Virus record (IMG/VR): IMGVR_UViG_3300009610_000008
Coordinates: 1-64,000 of that record
DNA: 64,000 bases
Source: a virus
Reading direction: 5' to 3' (one strand)
Below, piece after piece: positions 50,596 through 58,782 of this stretch; positions within the stretch are counted from its first letter, which is position 1; each line of letters opens with the position of its first letter. The notes beneath the pieces were generated by a model, which was given only the letters and a program-made list of their open reading frames with translations, was not told the origin of the DNA and made no database searches. Both the position numbers and the translations under genes were made by a program.

Positions 50596-52402
50596 TCGCC
50601 AGACGGGATGTTGCAAAGTGTTCGGTTGTGGTAAAGCGGGCCGAGGCCATCATCTCGGTGTAGAATATGTTACCACTCAGTAGATATCTACAGTTGTCCA
50701 GCATGTGGGTGCGGAATTGAGACACCCGCTGGGTGAGGTCCTTAGATGGGGATGACGACGTCTCGGCGTAGCGATGATTACGGAACTCGGCGCGCAGCTC
50801 AAGTAGGGATTCGGCAATAAATAGCCTGGGCCTAACAGTATGACGCCAGGGCTTGGGTTCCAATAGTTCGTCGATCTTGTCATTACCAACCGCATGTGAC
50901 TTGCGCGGGTCCTGGCAGTAGATGCCATATTTGCGGTACTCGTCATAGATAAATAAATCTGGCGTCCCTTCCCCTGATATGCGAAACCCCTTGCCGGCCT
51001 GGTCCATAAGACGCGATACGATGCGTTCACCACCATCCCGGTGAGTGTAGGTGTACATTTCGTATGGGGTGCCGACGTGTTGACCCACAATTTCGTTGCC
51101 TTCTAGAAATGCTAGATACTCGGCGTAGGTGCGGACAGTGTAACGGTTACATTCATCTTCATCTCGGAGCCGTCGTCCAGTGCCGTAAACGTTACTGGGC
51201 CAGGATTCCCGATAAAAGTAGAAGTCATAATCTCTAGTAACCAACATCCATAGGGAGGCATGCTCAGTGCGTGGATGAGGATCAATGGACATGTATAGAC
51301 AACCGTATTCGGGGATGGCGGTGTCTTTGATGACGTGGATTTGCTCATTGTATTTTGGGTGGACGAGTGCTCCACCTAATGCCTCGGCCTCAATCTCCAT
51401 CTCACGTCTCCACATGGGTGAGCCACGCCCACCGAAGACCTTGGAGACACGTTTGAGTTTGGCCTCGTCGCGCATGGAGGGGTCACAGGAGTAGTGGACA
51501 CGCAGGAATACCCAGCCTTGGGGAGAGAGATGTTTGGTTAGGCCGGGGATTGGCCCGGTGACTTCACCACCAAGCGATGGGGTTGGGACGAGTAGGCCAC
51601 TGAGTCCAACCTTAGATAGATCACTGCGGTCGAAGAGATGGGCATAGTTGTAGTCGTCCTGGTGTAGTAATTGATTGTACGACCATGGTACTTGGCGGCA
51701 CTCTTTCCATACCTCGTTGAGTGGGCCGGGTTTGGCGGTGGCGATGAGCCAGATGTAGGGGGTTTTGGCGGCCAGGGCATTGGTGACACACTCCAATAGC
51801 TCATCCTCTAGGGATGCCTCGTCAAAAATATATACTGTACCGTGCTCGAAACGTATCTTGTCACTACCACTGGCGAAGGCGGCAGCACTACTGCCATTGG
51901 GGAGATTGCATTCCGCGTATGACTGGCTGTAGAGGTCAAGGGTCAGGTCGCCCAGCCAGTGTTTGCGTAGACGGTCCGTGGAGTTCATGAACAACACCTT
52001 GATCTTCTCGATGATCTTGGCGGCACGGGGTTGGTCGGCACTTTGGACGACTACACGGGTGTCGGGTTGGGTGGCCATCATATGGGCGGCGAGACCGGCG
52101 GCGGTCCAGGACATCATGAGGGTGCGGGACTTGTAGGCGGCATGGATGATGGACTCGCCACGTGGGGGTCTAACCATGAGGTCGTCGGCGATGTAGTCAA
52201 AATAGGGGGAGAGTGGGAAACCTTTACGACTGTTGGAGTCCTGTTCGTCGACGGTTTTGGTGCCATTGCGTAGCCAATACATGGCCGATTTGGCACTATT
52301 GTCCAATGACTCGCGGTAGATGAGTTCATCGGTTAACTCGGCAATGCTGGTGGCTAGCCGTACGTTGTCGAGCGCCGGGAGTGGGATGAAGGTGTCGGCC
52401 AT
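50591..52402 (-). CDS. Terminase large subunit
   Basis: The 603-residue protein shows an ATPase with a divergent Walker A (HAAYKSRTLMMSW, about 87-99), Walker B VYIFDEAS (about 190-197), coupling motif IWLIATAKPG, and a nuclease domain beginning YMSIDPHPR (about 367-375) with a later acidic region GNDKIDELLE. It packages DNA into proheads using the portal. It follows the small terminase candidate directly, with the start codon next to a palindrome variant. Confidence 0.8.
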   Translation of the reverse strand: MADTFIPLPALDNVRLATSIAELTDELIYRESLDNSAKSAMYWLRNGTKTVDEQDSNSRKGFPLSPYFDYIADDLMVRPPRGESIIHAAYKSRTLMMSWTAAGLAAHMMATQPDTRVVVQSADQPRAAKIIEKIKVLFMNSTDRLRKHWLGDLTLDLYSQSYAECNLPNGSSAAAFASGSDKIRFEHGTVYIFDEASLEDELLECVTNALAAKTPYIWLIATAKPGPLNEVWKECRQVPWSYNQLLHQDDYNYAHLFDRSDLSKVGLSGLLVPTPSLGGEVTGPIPGLTKHLSPQGWVFLRVHYSCDPSMRDEAKLKRVSKVFGGRGSPMWRREMEIEAEALGGALVHPKYNEQIHVIKDTAIPEYGCLYMSIDPHPRTEHASLWMLVTRDYDFYFYRESWPSNVYGTGRRLRDEDECNRYTVRTYAEYLAFLEGNEIVGQHVGTPYEMYTYTHRDGGERIVSRLMDQAGKGFRISGEGTPDLFIYDEYRKYGIYCQDPRKSHAVGNDKIDELLEPKPWRHTVRPRLFIAESLLELRAEFRNHRYAETSSSPSKDLTQRVSQFRTHMLDNCRYLLSGNIFYTEMMASARFTTTEHFATSRLAS

Positions 52403-53032
52403 TTAGTCACTAACTGGTGTGACATCAATTATACCTTTGACCCCCGATGCACGTAACGTCCCACCGGCTTGTTGGACGAGTTCGAGGAGCCGTAACTTCA
52501 GGTCGTCGGTGGAGAGGGCGGCTAGTTTGTCGCCGATTTCGTGCTCGACAACAGCCTTGGATGGGTGGTTGGCACCGAGGACATCGAGTAGTTTGGCTGC
52601 GGCCATTGTCCTAGTTCTATGATCGGCTGTGAAATGGGGGTTGCCACCCCTGTCATAGGTCACACGCTCGGCAATCATGGCGTCGTCCAGGACAGCGAAT
52701 GCCCGTGCAATACGTACCCCAACGAGTGCCGCCACCTCCTGGGCCTTGAGGAACATGGCACGTTCCATGGTGGCCTGGGCGACCAGACGTCCATTGCGAA
52801 TACGTTCACGTAGATAAGTGGAGAGTTCGGCTTCTGGGATACGAAAGCGGATGGCGAGGGCGGCGATGTATTCGTCAATGTTATCGGCGGCTGGCGGGTA
52901 GGCGGCAGTGAAGTCGTCAATGGTGCGTGACCACCTGGGACTAGATGACCCCACTGCCTTACCCGCCCCGTTGGTGGACACCGTGGGGGAGGTGACCAGG
53001 AGAGAGTTACGAGAGTTGAGTTTAAGTGCCAT
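52403..53032 (-). CDS. Probable terminase small subunit
   Basis: The 209-residue helical protein lies directly before the large terminase. The N-terminal 40 residues are disordered; IDEYIAALAIRFRIPEAELSTYL (about 51-73) could be an HTH, followed by oligomerisation helices (TMERAMFLKAQEVAALVGVR) and a C-terminal beta hairpin. It ends Val-Ser-Asp-stop in a palindrome variant. Either ATG 53032 or GTG 53044 could start it, and neither has an RBS. Confidence 0.55.
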   Translation of the reverse strand: MALKLNSRNSLLVTSPTVSTNGAGKAVGSSSPRWSRTIDDFTAAYPPAADNIDEYIAALAIRFRIPEAELSTYLRERIRNGRLVAQATMERAMFLKAQEVAALVGVRIARAFAVLDDAMIAERVTYDRGGNPHFTADHRTRTMAAAKLLDVLGANHPSKAVVEHEIGDKLAALSTDDLKLRLLELVQQAGGTLRASGVKGIIDVTPVSD

Positions 53033-53055
53033 GCGGTGGACCACTTAGTGACTAA

Positions 53056-53496
53056 CTATGCCGATTTGCCAAATACAAGCTCCTGGTGAACCACCATCCG
53101 TGGGCCAAGTTCCACCTCACCAGTGCCGACATCATACATATAAGTACGGCCATACATGTCGGGGCCTTGCGAGTAGGCGACGTGGGTGGGGGTGATGGCT
53201 TCGATCTCGCAGTAGTCGTACATCCCACTGCACATCTCGCCATTCCCATTGCCATTCTTGCCCTTGGCCTTTTTAGACTTCGCCTGGGCGCGTGCCTCCT
53301 CCATCAGGGCCTCCTGGACTTTAGCGGTCTTGGTGGCCTGATTCTCCTTGTCGGTGATGCGGACCCCGTTGGACGCATTGCTGGTGGAGGCACGCTTGGC
53401 CTCACGCCGTTCATTGCTGTACACCTCGGCCTTGGACCCAGTGGGCTTGAGACCCATGTACAGCACTTTCTCGTTCATGTCCATTTTGCTGGGCAT
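53056..53496 (-). CDS. Hypothetical basic protein, 146 aa
   Basis: The N-terminus (MPSKMDMNEKVLYMGLKPTG) precedes a Lys/Ala-rich helical region (EEARAQAKSKKAKGKNGNGNG) and a Tyr-rich beta end. It may be a nucleic-acid-binding head or packaging accessory. The start is behind GGGAGTATCAACAC; a longer in-frame start at 53538 has no site. It is upstream of terminase in the late operon. Confidence 0.55.
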   Translation of the reverse strand: MPSKMDMNEKVLYMGLKPTGSKAEVYSNERREAKRASTSNASNGVRITDKENQATKTAKVQEALMEEARAQAKSKKAKGKNGNGNGEMCSGMYDYCEIEAITPTHVAYSQGPDMYGRTYMYDVGTGEVELGPRMVVHQELVFGKSA

Positions 53497-53525
53497 GTGT
53501 TGATACTCCCTAGACGATAGAGTAC

Positions 53526-53567
53526 AGGAGAGTGACACGAGATGTCAACAGGTCCCCCAAGGGGGAC
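53526..53567 (-). promoter_or_regulatory. Possible internal promoter with GTCCCCC hairpin
   Basis: On the minus strand, GTCCCCC/GGGGGAC (53567-53552) forms a 7-bp hairpin like those in plus-strand leaders, followed by TTGACA (at 53548-53543) and a weak TACTCT-like -10 about 18 bases on. The -35 is perfect, the -10 poor; low confidence as a promoter. Confidence 0.35.
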
Positions 53568-53608
53568 GCAACGACAAAGTGAGACGACAGTATTGTAACG
53601 TTTCAATC

Positions 53609-53968
53609 CTATGCCGGGTTAGTGACCAACTCCAGTTTGGGATGGCGCAATTGGAATACCAGATTCACTAACCATGCGGCATCGGCGACACGCACGGGGG
53701 TGGCGGTTTCGATAGCGGCGGCAAGTGCAGCGGTTTCATCAACTTCCAGGTTGACGTCGCGGGTGCCGTAGCCGTTGGGCATTTGTTGCCAACTGTACTG
53801 CTGGCCAACAATGGTGAACCCAGTCTCCACCTGTTCCTGGTCGGTCAGGCGCACCTTGTCGAGGATACGTAAATAGATACTCGCGTCCTTGAGGCTGGTG
53901 GCGTTGTGGTTGCCCACCATGTTCCACAGGATGATGCGCTGGGGGAAGGTGACGGTGATGGACTGCAT
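53609..53968 (-). CDS. Hypothetical virion-region protein, 119 aa
   Basis: This beta-rich 119-residue protein (MQSITVTFPQRIILWNMVGN) has no recognised family and ends with Leu-Val-Thr-Asn-Pro-Ala from a palindrome variant (53618). Its ATG overlaps the preceding stop (TAATG), so it is coupled to the 53968 gene. A minor structural role is likely because of the operon. Confidence 0.55.
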   Translation of the reverse strand: MQSITVTFPQRIILWNMVGNHNATSLKDASIYLRILDKVRLTDQEQVETGFTIVGQQYSWQQMPNGYGTRDVNLEVDETAALAAAIETATPVRVADAAWLVNLVFQLRHPKLELVTNPA

Positions 53969-54255
53969 TAGAGTATCTTATTCACCACTCCCTCTACTGC
54001 CGCCTGCAATGCCTCGTCTGTGACCGCACTGCCAGCCGTTTGTACTGCGGGGTCCATGACGGTGGGTGGTTGGATCTGACCGGCGATGGCGTCCGGGTTC
54101 TGCATGGCCAGGACGGCCCACTTTTCGCGGGTATTGTGAGCTGGCACACTACTGGCTTCGATCATAATGCTGTCGGCGTACTTGAGCACCGCCACCTTGA
54201 CCCTGCCCCTGAAGGTCATGTCTGACATGAGGGCTGCCGATTCTGTATAAGTCAT
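53968..54255 (-). CDS. Hypothetical virion-region protein, 95 aa
   Basis: The protein is helical: TYTESAALMSDMTFRGRVKV, then ADSIMIEASSVPAHNTREKW and a hydrophobic C-terminus AAVEGVVNKIL. The ESxxLxxDxxFRxRV...H..R..WA layout recalls small head or tail proteins of several phages that I cannot name. RBS AGAGAGGAAA is present. It is coupled to the next gene. Confidence 0.55.
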   Translation of the reverse strand: MTYTESAALMSDMTFRGRVKVAVLKYADSIMIEASSVPAHNTREKWAVLAMQNPDAIAGQIQPPTVMDPAVQTAGSAVTDEALQAAVEGVVNKIL

Positions 54256-54269
54256 GATATATTTCCTCT

Positions 54270-56270
54270 CTAAGTTGCTTTGACGAAACCACTGCCGTCA
54301 ACCGATAGTGTCTTCAACGTCCCGCCCAGATACATCTTGATCACGGTATCGCTGACAGTGAACATGGCACGGGCGGCGGTGACATTGAATAACGTCCAGA
54401 CACCCATTCCCGACGCTCCGACATTGATCCCCATTTTGTACTCCCTAGACACATCCTTGATGGTGATCCCCATGTCGGCGTTGCCCACGGTGCTAACGAG
54501 CCTCATCGACGCATACTGGTCCAGGATGTCCAACTTCACCCCAGGGGTGTCGGTGCCGATACCGAAGTTACCGCCGATGACATTAGTGGCAATGTTGCGC
54601 CATGCCACGTAGGCACTGACGCACTCTAGCCTCCCGCAGTTGGCAATGCCGTCGTAGTATATGCCAAAGCCGGTCTCCCCTGATGCTATGATGTGGTCGC
54701 CCCTGGCCCCCAGGACGACGTGTGAGGAGCCGACTGAGGAGATTATGGTGCCGCTTACCTCCAGCTTGTTGTTGGCCTGGGCTGGGACCGTGCCGATACC
54801 AACGTTGCCATCCGTCCCCAGGTAGAGTTGACGGACGACGCCGCCGTTGCTGTTGGCCGAGAAATCCAGGACACCGTTAGCCGAGTGCAGGCGAAACCCG
54901 GTAGGTGAGGTCGTGGTCTCGATGGTAAACACGTTGAGCAGGCCGCTGTCTTCGACTGTGAAGCGGGTGGTACCGGCGAGGTTTCTACGCACGGTGGCCT
55001 GATTCATGATGCAGATACCGGCAGCCATGTAGAGGGTTCTATCGGGATTGCTGCCGCTGTCGATATGGATCACCCTGCCCGCGGTGATGTGGTCGTAGAG
55101 GATGAAGTTGTTGGAGCCGCTGTCGCCGACGCCGATGCCGAACGACCACTTGGAACTGCTGCTGGCCGACAGGCGGATGTAGGTGCCGCCACCGCCTGGG
55201 GCGTTCATGAATAGACCTTCCGGGCCGGTGGTGGCGAGGCTGTAGGCGTTGGACAGGGAGAAGCCGTTGCCGTCGATGTTGGCGATCCAGGGGTTGTTGC
55301 CGGGGATGGTGACGTTGGTACGGCCATTGGCGATGTCGTCTACAGCGGTGACACCAGGACCCACGAGGTTGACGACGCCACGGAGAGGTAATGGGATACC
55401 GTCGTCCTGGACAATAGAGGCACCACCGGCGGGACCGATGGGACCGGGGATACCTGGGGGGCCTGGGGGGCCGGTGGCACCCTTTGCCAGGATGAGGATG
55501 TCGACGTCGGTGTTATTGGAGAAGGTGCCCGCACCACTAGATGAGACAAATTCAACGGGGGCGTAGAACCAGTCGGGCATGTTGACGGCGGGGCCGACGA
55601 GACGCCAGATTTGATAGTTGGTGGTGAGGTCCCTGGCCTGGATCATGAACTCGTCGGGCGGGGTCATCGCCATGAAGATGTTGACGACGTCGAAGCCGTC
55701 CTGGGTGATCCAGTCGATGATCAGGTTGGTGGACAGGGACTGGGTGGGGTTGTCGTATTTGAATTTGCCGGTGCCGGGGTCGCTGAGGGCGTTGTTGGTG
55801 GTGTCGACGCTGTAGGAGAAGATCGAGGCCGATGCGCCGGGAGGTCCAACTTCACCTTGTGGGCCAGCGGGGCCAGCTGGGCCTGGGGCACCGGTGGGGC
55901 CGGTGTTGTCGGCATCCGGGGTGAGCATTTGGAACGACGGTCCCCACGGGTAGTAGGCGAGTTGGACGTACTGGTGGGTGACGATGTCACCAGGAGCTAA
56001 TGACACATTTATGGCGTGATCGACCTTGTAGATGGGGAGTGGCGGGAGGCCGTTGAGACTGAGGGTGACTGGGCCAGTGTTGATACCGGAGGCAAAGAAG
56101 GCGACTTGGACGTAGGGTAGTTGTTCGGTGAGTTGGTCGTAACTGGATAGGGCAGGGGATGGGTTGCCCGTGATGGTAGTCGTCCCTACGGGGGTAAAGG
56201 TGATGACACCTTGGGGGCGGGCTGGTTCTTCGACGCTGGTGGTCTCGATGGAACGGGTGTGGATACTCAT
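54270..56270 (-). CDS. Tail fibre with collagen-like repeats
   Basis: The 666-residue protein has two collagen-like Gly-X-Y runs, GPTGAPGPAGPAGPQGEVG (about 124-142) and GATGPPGPPGIPGPIGPAG (about 269-287), separated by a beta domain, then a long beta-helical C-terminal half with NVGIGT-type repeats (LYLGTDGNVGIGTVPA, GGNFGIGTDTPG). This is typical of trimeric tail fibres or spikes that bind the host surface. The start codon is next to a palindrome copy (56271) without a strong RBS. Confidence 0.75.
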   Translation of the reverse strand: MSIHTRSIETTSVEEPARPQGVITFTPVGTTTITGNPSPALSSYDQLTEQLPYVQVAFFASGINTGPVTLSLNGLPPLPIYKVDHAINVSLAPGDIVTHQYVQLAYYPWGPSFQMLTPDADNTGPTGAPGPAGPAGPQGEVGPPGASASIFSYSVDTTNNALSDPGTGKFKYDNPTQSLSTNLIIDWITQDGFDVVNIFMAMTPPDEFMIQARDLTTNYQIWRLVGPAVNMPDWFYAPVEFVSSSGAGTFSNNTDVDILILAKGATGPPGPPGIPGPIGPAGGASIVQDDGIPLPLRGVVNLVGPGVTAVDDIANGRTNVTIPGNNPWIANIDGNGFSLSNAYSLATTGPEGLFMNAPGGGGTYIRLSASSSSKWSFGIGVGDSGSNNFILYDHITAGRVIHIDSGSNPDRTLYMAAGICIMNQATVRRNLAGTTRFTVEDSGLLNVFTIETTTSPTGFRLHSANGVLDFSANSNGGVVRQLYLGTDGNVGIGTVPAQANNKLEVSGTIISSVGSSHVVLGARGDHIIASGETGFGIYYDGIANCGRLECVSAYVAWRNIATNVIGGNFGIGTDTPGVKLDILDQYASMRLVSTVGNADMGITIKDVSREYKMGINVGASGMGVWTLFNVTAARAMFTVSDTVIKMYLGGTLKTLSVDGSGFVKAT

Positions 56271-56283
56271 GTTAGTAACTAAC
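56271..56283. repeat. GTTAGTNACTAAC palindrome
   Basis: Perfect arms with central A directly before the tail fibre ATG. Confidence 0.8.
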
Positions 56284-56310
56284 CGGTGCTATCGTCGCTT
56301 ATTGTACTAC

Positions 56311-56422
56311 GCCGGTCCACTGGTCGCCCGTCGACAGGACAAGATGGAAGAGAGATCCTGCCGTAACCGAGTGGACCGGCGTGTAGTTGGCCAGTGTGGT
56401 CGTCCACTCCAACACTGGCCAA
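56311..56422 (-). other. Two long perfect hairpins in gap
   Basis: GCCGGTCCACT (56311-56321)/AGTGGACCGGC (56370-56380) is an 11-bp stem enclosing CAGGA/TCCTG; TTGGCCAGTGT (56387-56397)/ACACTGGCCAA (56412-56422) is a second 11-bp stem with a 14-base loop. No U-tract. They lie between two virion genes on one transcript and may be processing sites or partial terminators. Confidence 0.5.
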
Positions 56423-56441
56423 GATGGTGACTAGTAAGTGA

Positions 56442-57161
56442 CTAGCGGTTCTTACGTGCGTAGAGCGAGGTGCCCACGGTGGACTTGGGGGTCGTGGTGC
56501 TGGAGGCGGTGGCGGTGACAGGGGCATCACCGGCTGGGGGTGTGGCCGGTTGGACGGTGTGGGCGACATCGATGGATAGGGTACCATCACCGCCAATGAG
56601 GGAGCCACCAGACATGGAGAGGGTGAGGGGCATGTCGACAATGGGAGTGACACCGGGGAGGGCGGCGAAGGTGGCGGTACCGCCAGTGGCAGAGGTGAGG
56701 AAGGTGACCGGGACATCACTGGAGACGACAGTGTCGCCGCATTTGATTTGCAACATCCCACTCCCGGTATAGGTGGTGGTGCCGTAGGTGTAGGTGGCAA
56801 GGGCACTTTGGAATACCAGGGCCTCACCAGCGGCGGGTGCTGGGACGAGAGTGAGTGGGGTGGTGGATAGGGCAAGGATGTCGCTGGATGTGACCGGGGC
56901 AGTGACAGTGACTGGAGGCAATGGGGGCACTGGTGGTACATCTACTGGGGGGATGTAGTTGGTCGAGATGGTGCGCGACCCTGACACATCCTGGGTGATC
57001 ATGACGGGCGGGACGGTCTCGCCCTCGCGCGGGGCCGGGATGATATACGGGTCGTCGCCGTCGCCGGTACGGGTCTGTGGGAACGGGGCGAGAGGGGTGG
57101 CGGTGACCGTGGGTGGTGCAGTGACCACTGGGGTATGGGTGGTGGAAGTGGTGCTAGGCAT
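56442..57161 (-). CDS. Thr/Pro-rich decoration-like protein
   Basis: The 239-residue protein has a Thr/Pro-rich first 90 residues and an Ig-like beta domain (about 95-210: ALSTTPLTLVPAPAAGEALV ... GGTATFAALPGVTPIVDMPL), followed by a Thr/Ala-rich tail ending ARKNR. It may be a head decoration or tail accessory protein. Starts behind GGAGCG. No family is recognised. Confidence 0.55.
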   Translation of the reverse strand: MPSTTSTTHTPVVTAPPTVTATPLAPFPQTRTGDGDDPYIIPAPREGETVPPVMITQDVSGSRTISTNYIPPVDVPPVPPLPPVTVTAPVTSSDILALSTTPLTLVPAPAAGEALVFQSALATYTYGTTTYTGSGMLQIKCGDTVVSSDVPVTFLTSATGGTATFAALPGVTPIVDMPLTLSMSGGSLIGGDGTLSIDVAHTVQPATPPAGDAPVTATASSTTTPKSTVGTSLYARKNR

Positions 57162-57180
57162 GATGGTAGAACGCTCCTAC

Positions 57181-57248
57181 GGAGGAGTATACACTATTAC
57201 ACTATTACACGGAGTAGACACTATTACACGGAGTAGACACTATTACAC
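57181..57248 (-). repeat. 19-bp tandem repeat
   Basis: GGAGTAGACACTATTACAC occurs twice without gap (57211-57229, 57230-57248), preceded by a degenerate copy from 57181. It covers the stop of the upstream gene and the leader of the next one on the minus strand. Possibly a slippage product or a binding site. Confidence 0.6.
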
Positions 57249-57782
57249 GCTGAAACCGGCGGCTTTTAGTTCTGCGTTGCGTTGCTGGAAGGCGGCGGCG
57301 TCACCGTCCTTGTCGTAGTCGAATGCCCACCACCCGGCACTGTACACTTCATACAAGCTGGAGCCGTTAGTGACTAACAGCCAGAACTGTGGGACAGTGA
57401 CGTAGCCATCTGGGGTCGGGGCGTAGATGTCGAATATCAACTGCGGCCAGTAGTTCCTGGCCCACTGTAGTACTGCGTCTGCCGTCTCGGGGGTGCAGTA
57501 GTCAACTGGGTTAAGGGGGTAGACGGGACGTTCAAAGCTGTAGCCTAAATTCACACTCCAGGGCCGCTCAAATGTCGATGGACCCACTGGTTGGAGGTTG
57601 TTGACATAGTAGATGCACTTGGTCACCGGGCTGTAGAGGTAACCGGGCATGGCGCGGACGAGGATTTTGGATAGGTCGATGGCGCGGGCGACAGCCTGCT
57701 GGTTGGGGGCAACGCCCTGAGGACCGGGTGCCGCAGGCACAGTAACAGTAGATGGTGTAGATGGCGTAGATGAGGTAGACAT
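57243..57782 (-). CDS. First gene of the late operon, hypothetical, 179 aa
   Basis: After a Ser/Thr/Pro-rich 25 residues, the protein has Tyr/Trp-rich alternating segments (PGYLYSPVTKCIYYVNNLQP; WARNYWPQLIFDIYAP). Its start follows CCAGGAGAACCACATAGTCC, a variant of the start motif. A perfect palindrome inside is read as Leu-Val-Thr-Asn. As the promoter-proximal gene it should be made early in the late phase; function unknown. Confidence 0.55.
   Translation of the reverse strand: MSTSSTPSTPSTVTVPAAPGPQGVAPNQQAVARAIDLSKILVRAMPGYLYSPVTKCIYYVNNLQPVGPSTFERPWSVNLGYSFERPVYPLNPVDYCTPETADAVLQWARNYWPQLIFDIYAPTPDGYVTVPQFWLLVTNGSSLYEVYSAGWWAFDYDKDGDAAAFQQRNAELKAAGFSV
57366..57378. repeat. GTTAGTSACTAAC palindrome
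   Basis: Perfect copy inside the first late gene, Leu-Val-Thr-Asn. Confidence 0.85.
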
Positions 57783-57829
57783 GGACTATGTGGTTCTCCT
57801 GGGGTAGTGGTCAACAGTGGTCAACATAA

Positions 57830-57929
57830 CCATGCGCCCAGCGGTGGGACAAGGGAGGAAGGTGGGGGAGAACCAATCACTGAACCACCCCACCCCACTA
57901 CTCCCCTGTAACCACTACTGGACGCATGG
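57830..57929 (-). ncRNA. Structured late leader with antisense copy of start motif
   Basis: On the minus transcript, CCATGCGTCCAG (57929-57918) pairs with CTGGGCGCATGG (57841-57830), 12 bp with one G-U, and inside it GGTGGGG/CCCCACC (7 bp). The inner loop region contains GTGATTGGTTCTCC (57880-57867), the exact complement of GGAGAACCAATCAC, which precedes genes at 340 and 62409 and, in part, several others. Whether it acts in trans is untested. Confidence 0.5.
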
Positions 57930-57975
57930 CCTGCTCGTATGGCATCAACGTGACTAGAACAACACTACACTATAT

Positions 57976-58005
57976 ATGGTAGCAGATGTTGACGTGGCGT
58001 GTCAA
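57976..58005 (-). promoter_or_regulatory. Late operon promoter overlapped by 17-bp operator
   Basis: On the minus strand TTGACA (58005-58000), an 18-bp spacer and TACCAT (57981-57976) form a promoter. The dyad TTGACACGCCACGTCAA (58005-57989) over the -35 differs from the one at 6339-6355 in a single central base, so one protein probably controls both. The leader to the first gene is about 185 bases. Confidence 0.65.
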
Positions 58006-58116
58006 GTAGTGGGTGGAGTGACTAACTTTTTAATCCTTGACAAATGCGACATCCTGTGGTACGCGCGTGCGCGCCCGTTTCCTTTATATGTTTCATTTCA
58101 ACTTTTCACCAGCGTT

Positions 58117-58782
58117 TCATTTCAACGTTGCGCCAAACTTCGCATCCATCCGTTGTTTGACCAGTGGCAGTGCCTTGTACAGGGGGAGGTAGTCGCCGGT
58201 GGTGGGGTCGCGCCACGTGTCGGGCTTGATACCTACCCGCCATCCCGCTTGGTGCATGACGACGCGCCAGTCGATGATGCGATGCATTGACAGGTAGAGG
58301 GTCAGGTCATGGATGGTGGTCATCAGGACGTTGTTGGGGAGTTGGAATGACGGGAGTTCACCACTAGACATTAACAGGGCGGCACTGCGGGGAGTGATGT
58401 TGAGAATAGTGGCTACTGACTCAGTGTCGATGAACACCGCATTGAGCACATCACTTAGCCCACCGTGGACCGGCACATCCCACCAGTCGATTGGCAGGTT
58501 GTGCTTTGTGGCCAAGCGGTGGCGGTATTGGATGGCTTGGGAGTAGCGGCACATTTGGGCGAAGTATCGACGCCAGCTGGGGGGTAGTGGTTCCACTGGG
58601 GGTAGTGGTCGGACGGCTGCGGCCAACACTGGCGCACTGGCTAGGATCTCGTCACGTGTGAGGCCGATGTCGTCGCGCATCGCTTGAGGTAACTTGTACC
58701 TGCGTGACACCAGGGTGCGGTTGCGGCGTGGTTGGGTTGGCTTGGCCTTTGGGGTGCCATTGACAGTGATGGTCCTAGCCAT
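58117..58782 (-). CDS. Excisionase-like HTH protein
   Basis: This 221-residue protein has a basic N-terminus and, at about 115-155, SVATILNITPRSAALLMSSGELPSFQLPNN, the pattern of HTH_17/excisionase-type winged helices. It lies directly after the HTH gene (8-base overlap) and integrase, which fits a recombination directionality factor or a regulator. Residues 60-100 carry a Trp/Tyr-rich helical region of unknown role. Confidence 0.5.
   Translation of the reverse strand: MARTITVNGTPKAKPTQPRRNRTLVSRRYKLPQAMRDDIGLTRDEILASAPVLAAAVRPLPPVEPLPPSWRRYFAQMCRYSQAIQYRHRLATKHNLPIDWWDVPVHGGLSDVLNAVFIDTESVATILNITPRSAALLMSSGELPSFQLPNNVLMTTIHDLTLYLSMHRIIDWRVVMHQAGWRVGIKPDTWRDPTTGDYLPLYKALPLVKQRMDAKFGATLK

Larger units (their letters stand above)
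57783..58116. other. Gap between late operon and regulator genes
   Basis: This 334-bp stretch holds no gene. On the minus strand it contains the late promoter (58005-57976) and the structured late leader (57929-57830); the rest includes a half palindrome at 58014, AT-rich sequence and a pyrimidine-rich run. TTTCATTTCAAC is repeated at 58090-58125. No other feature is seen. Confidence 0.5.
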
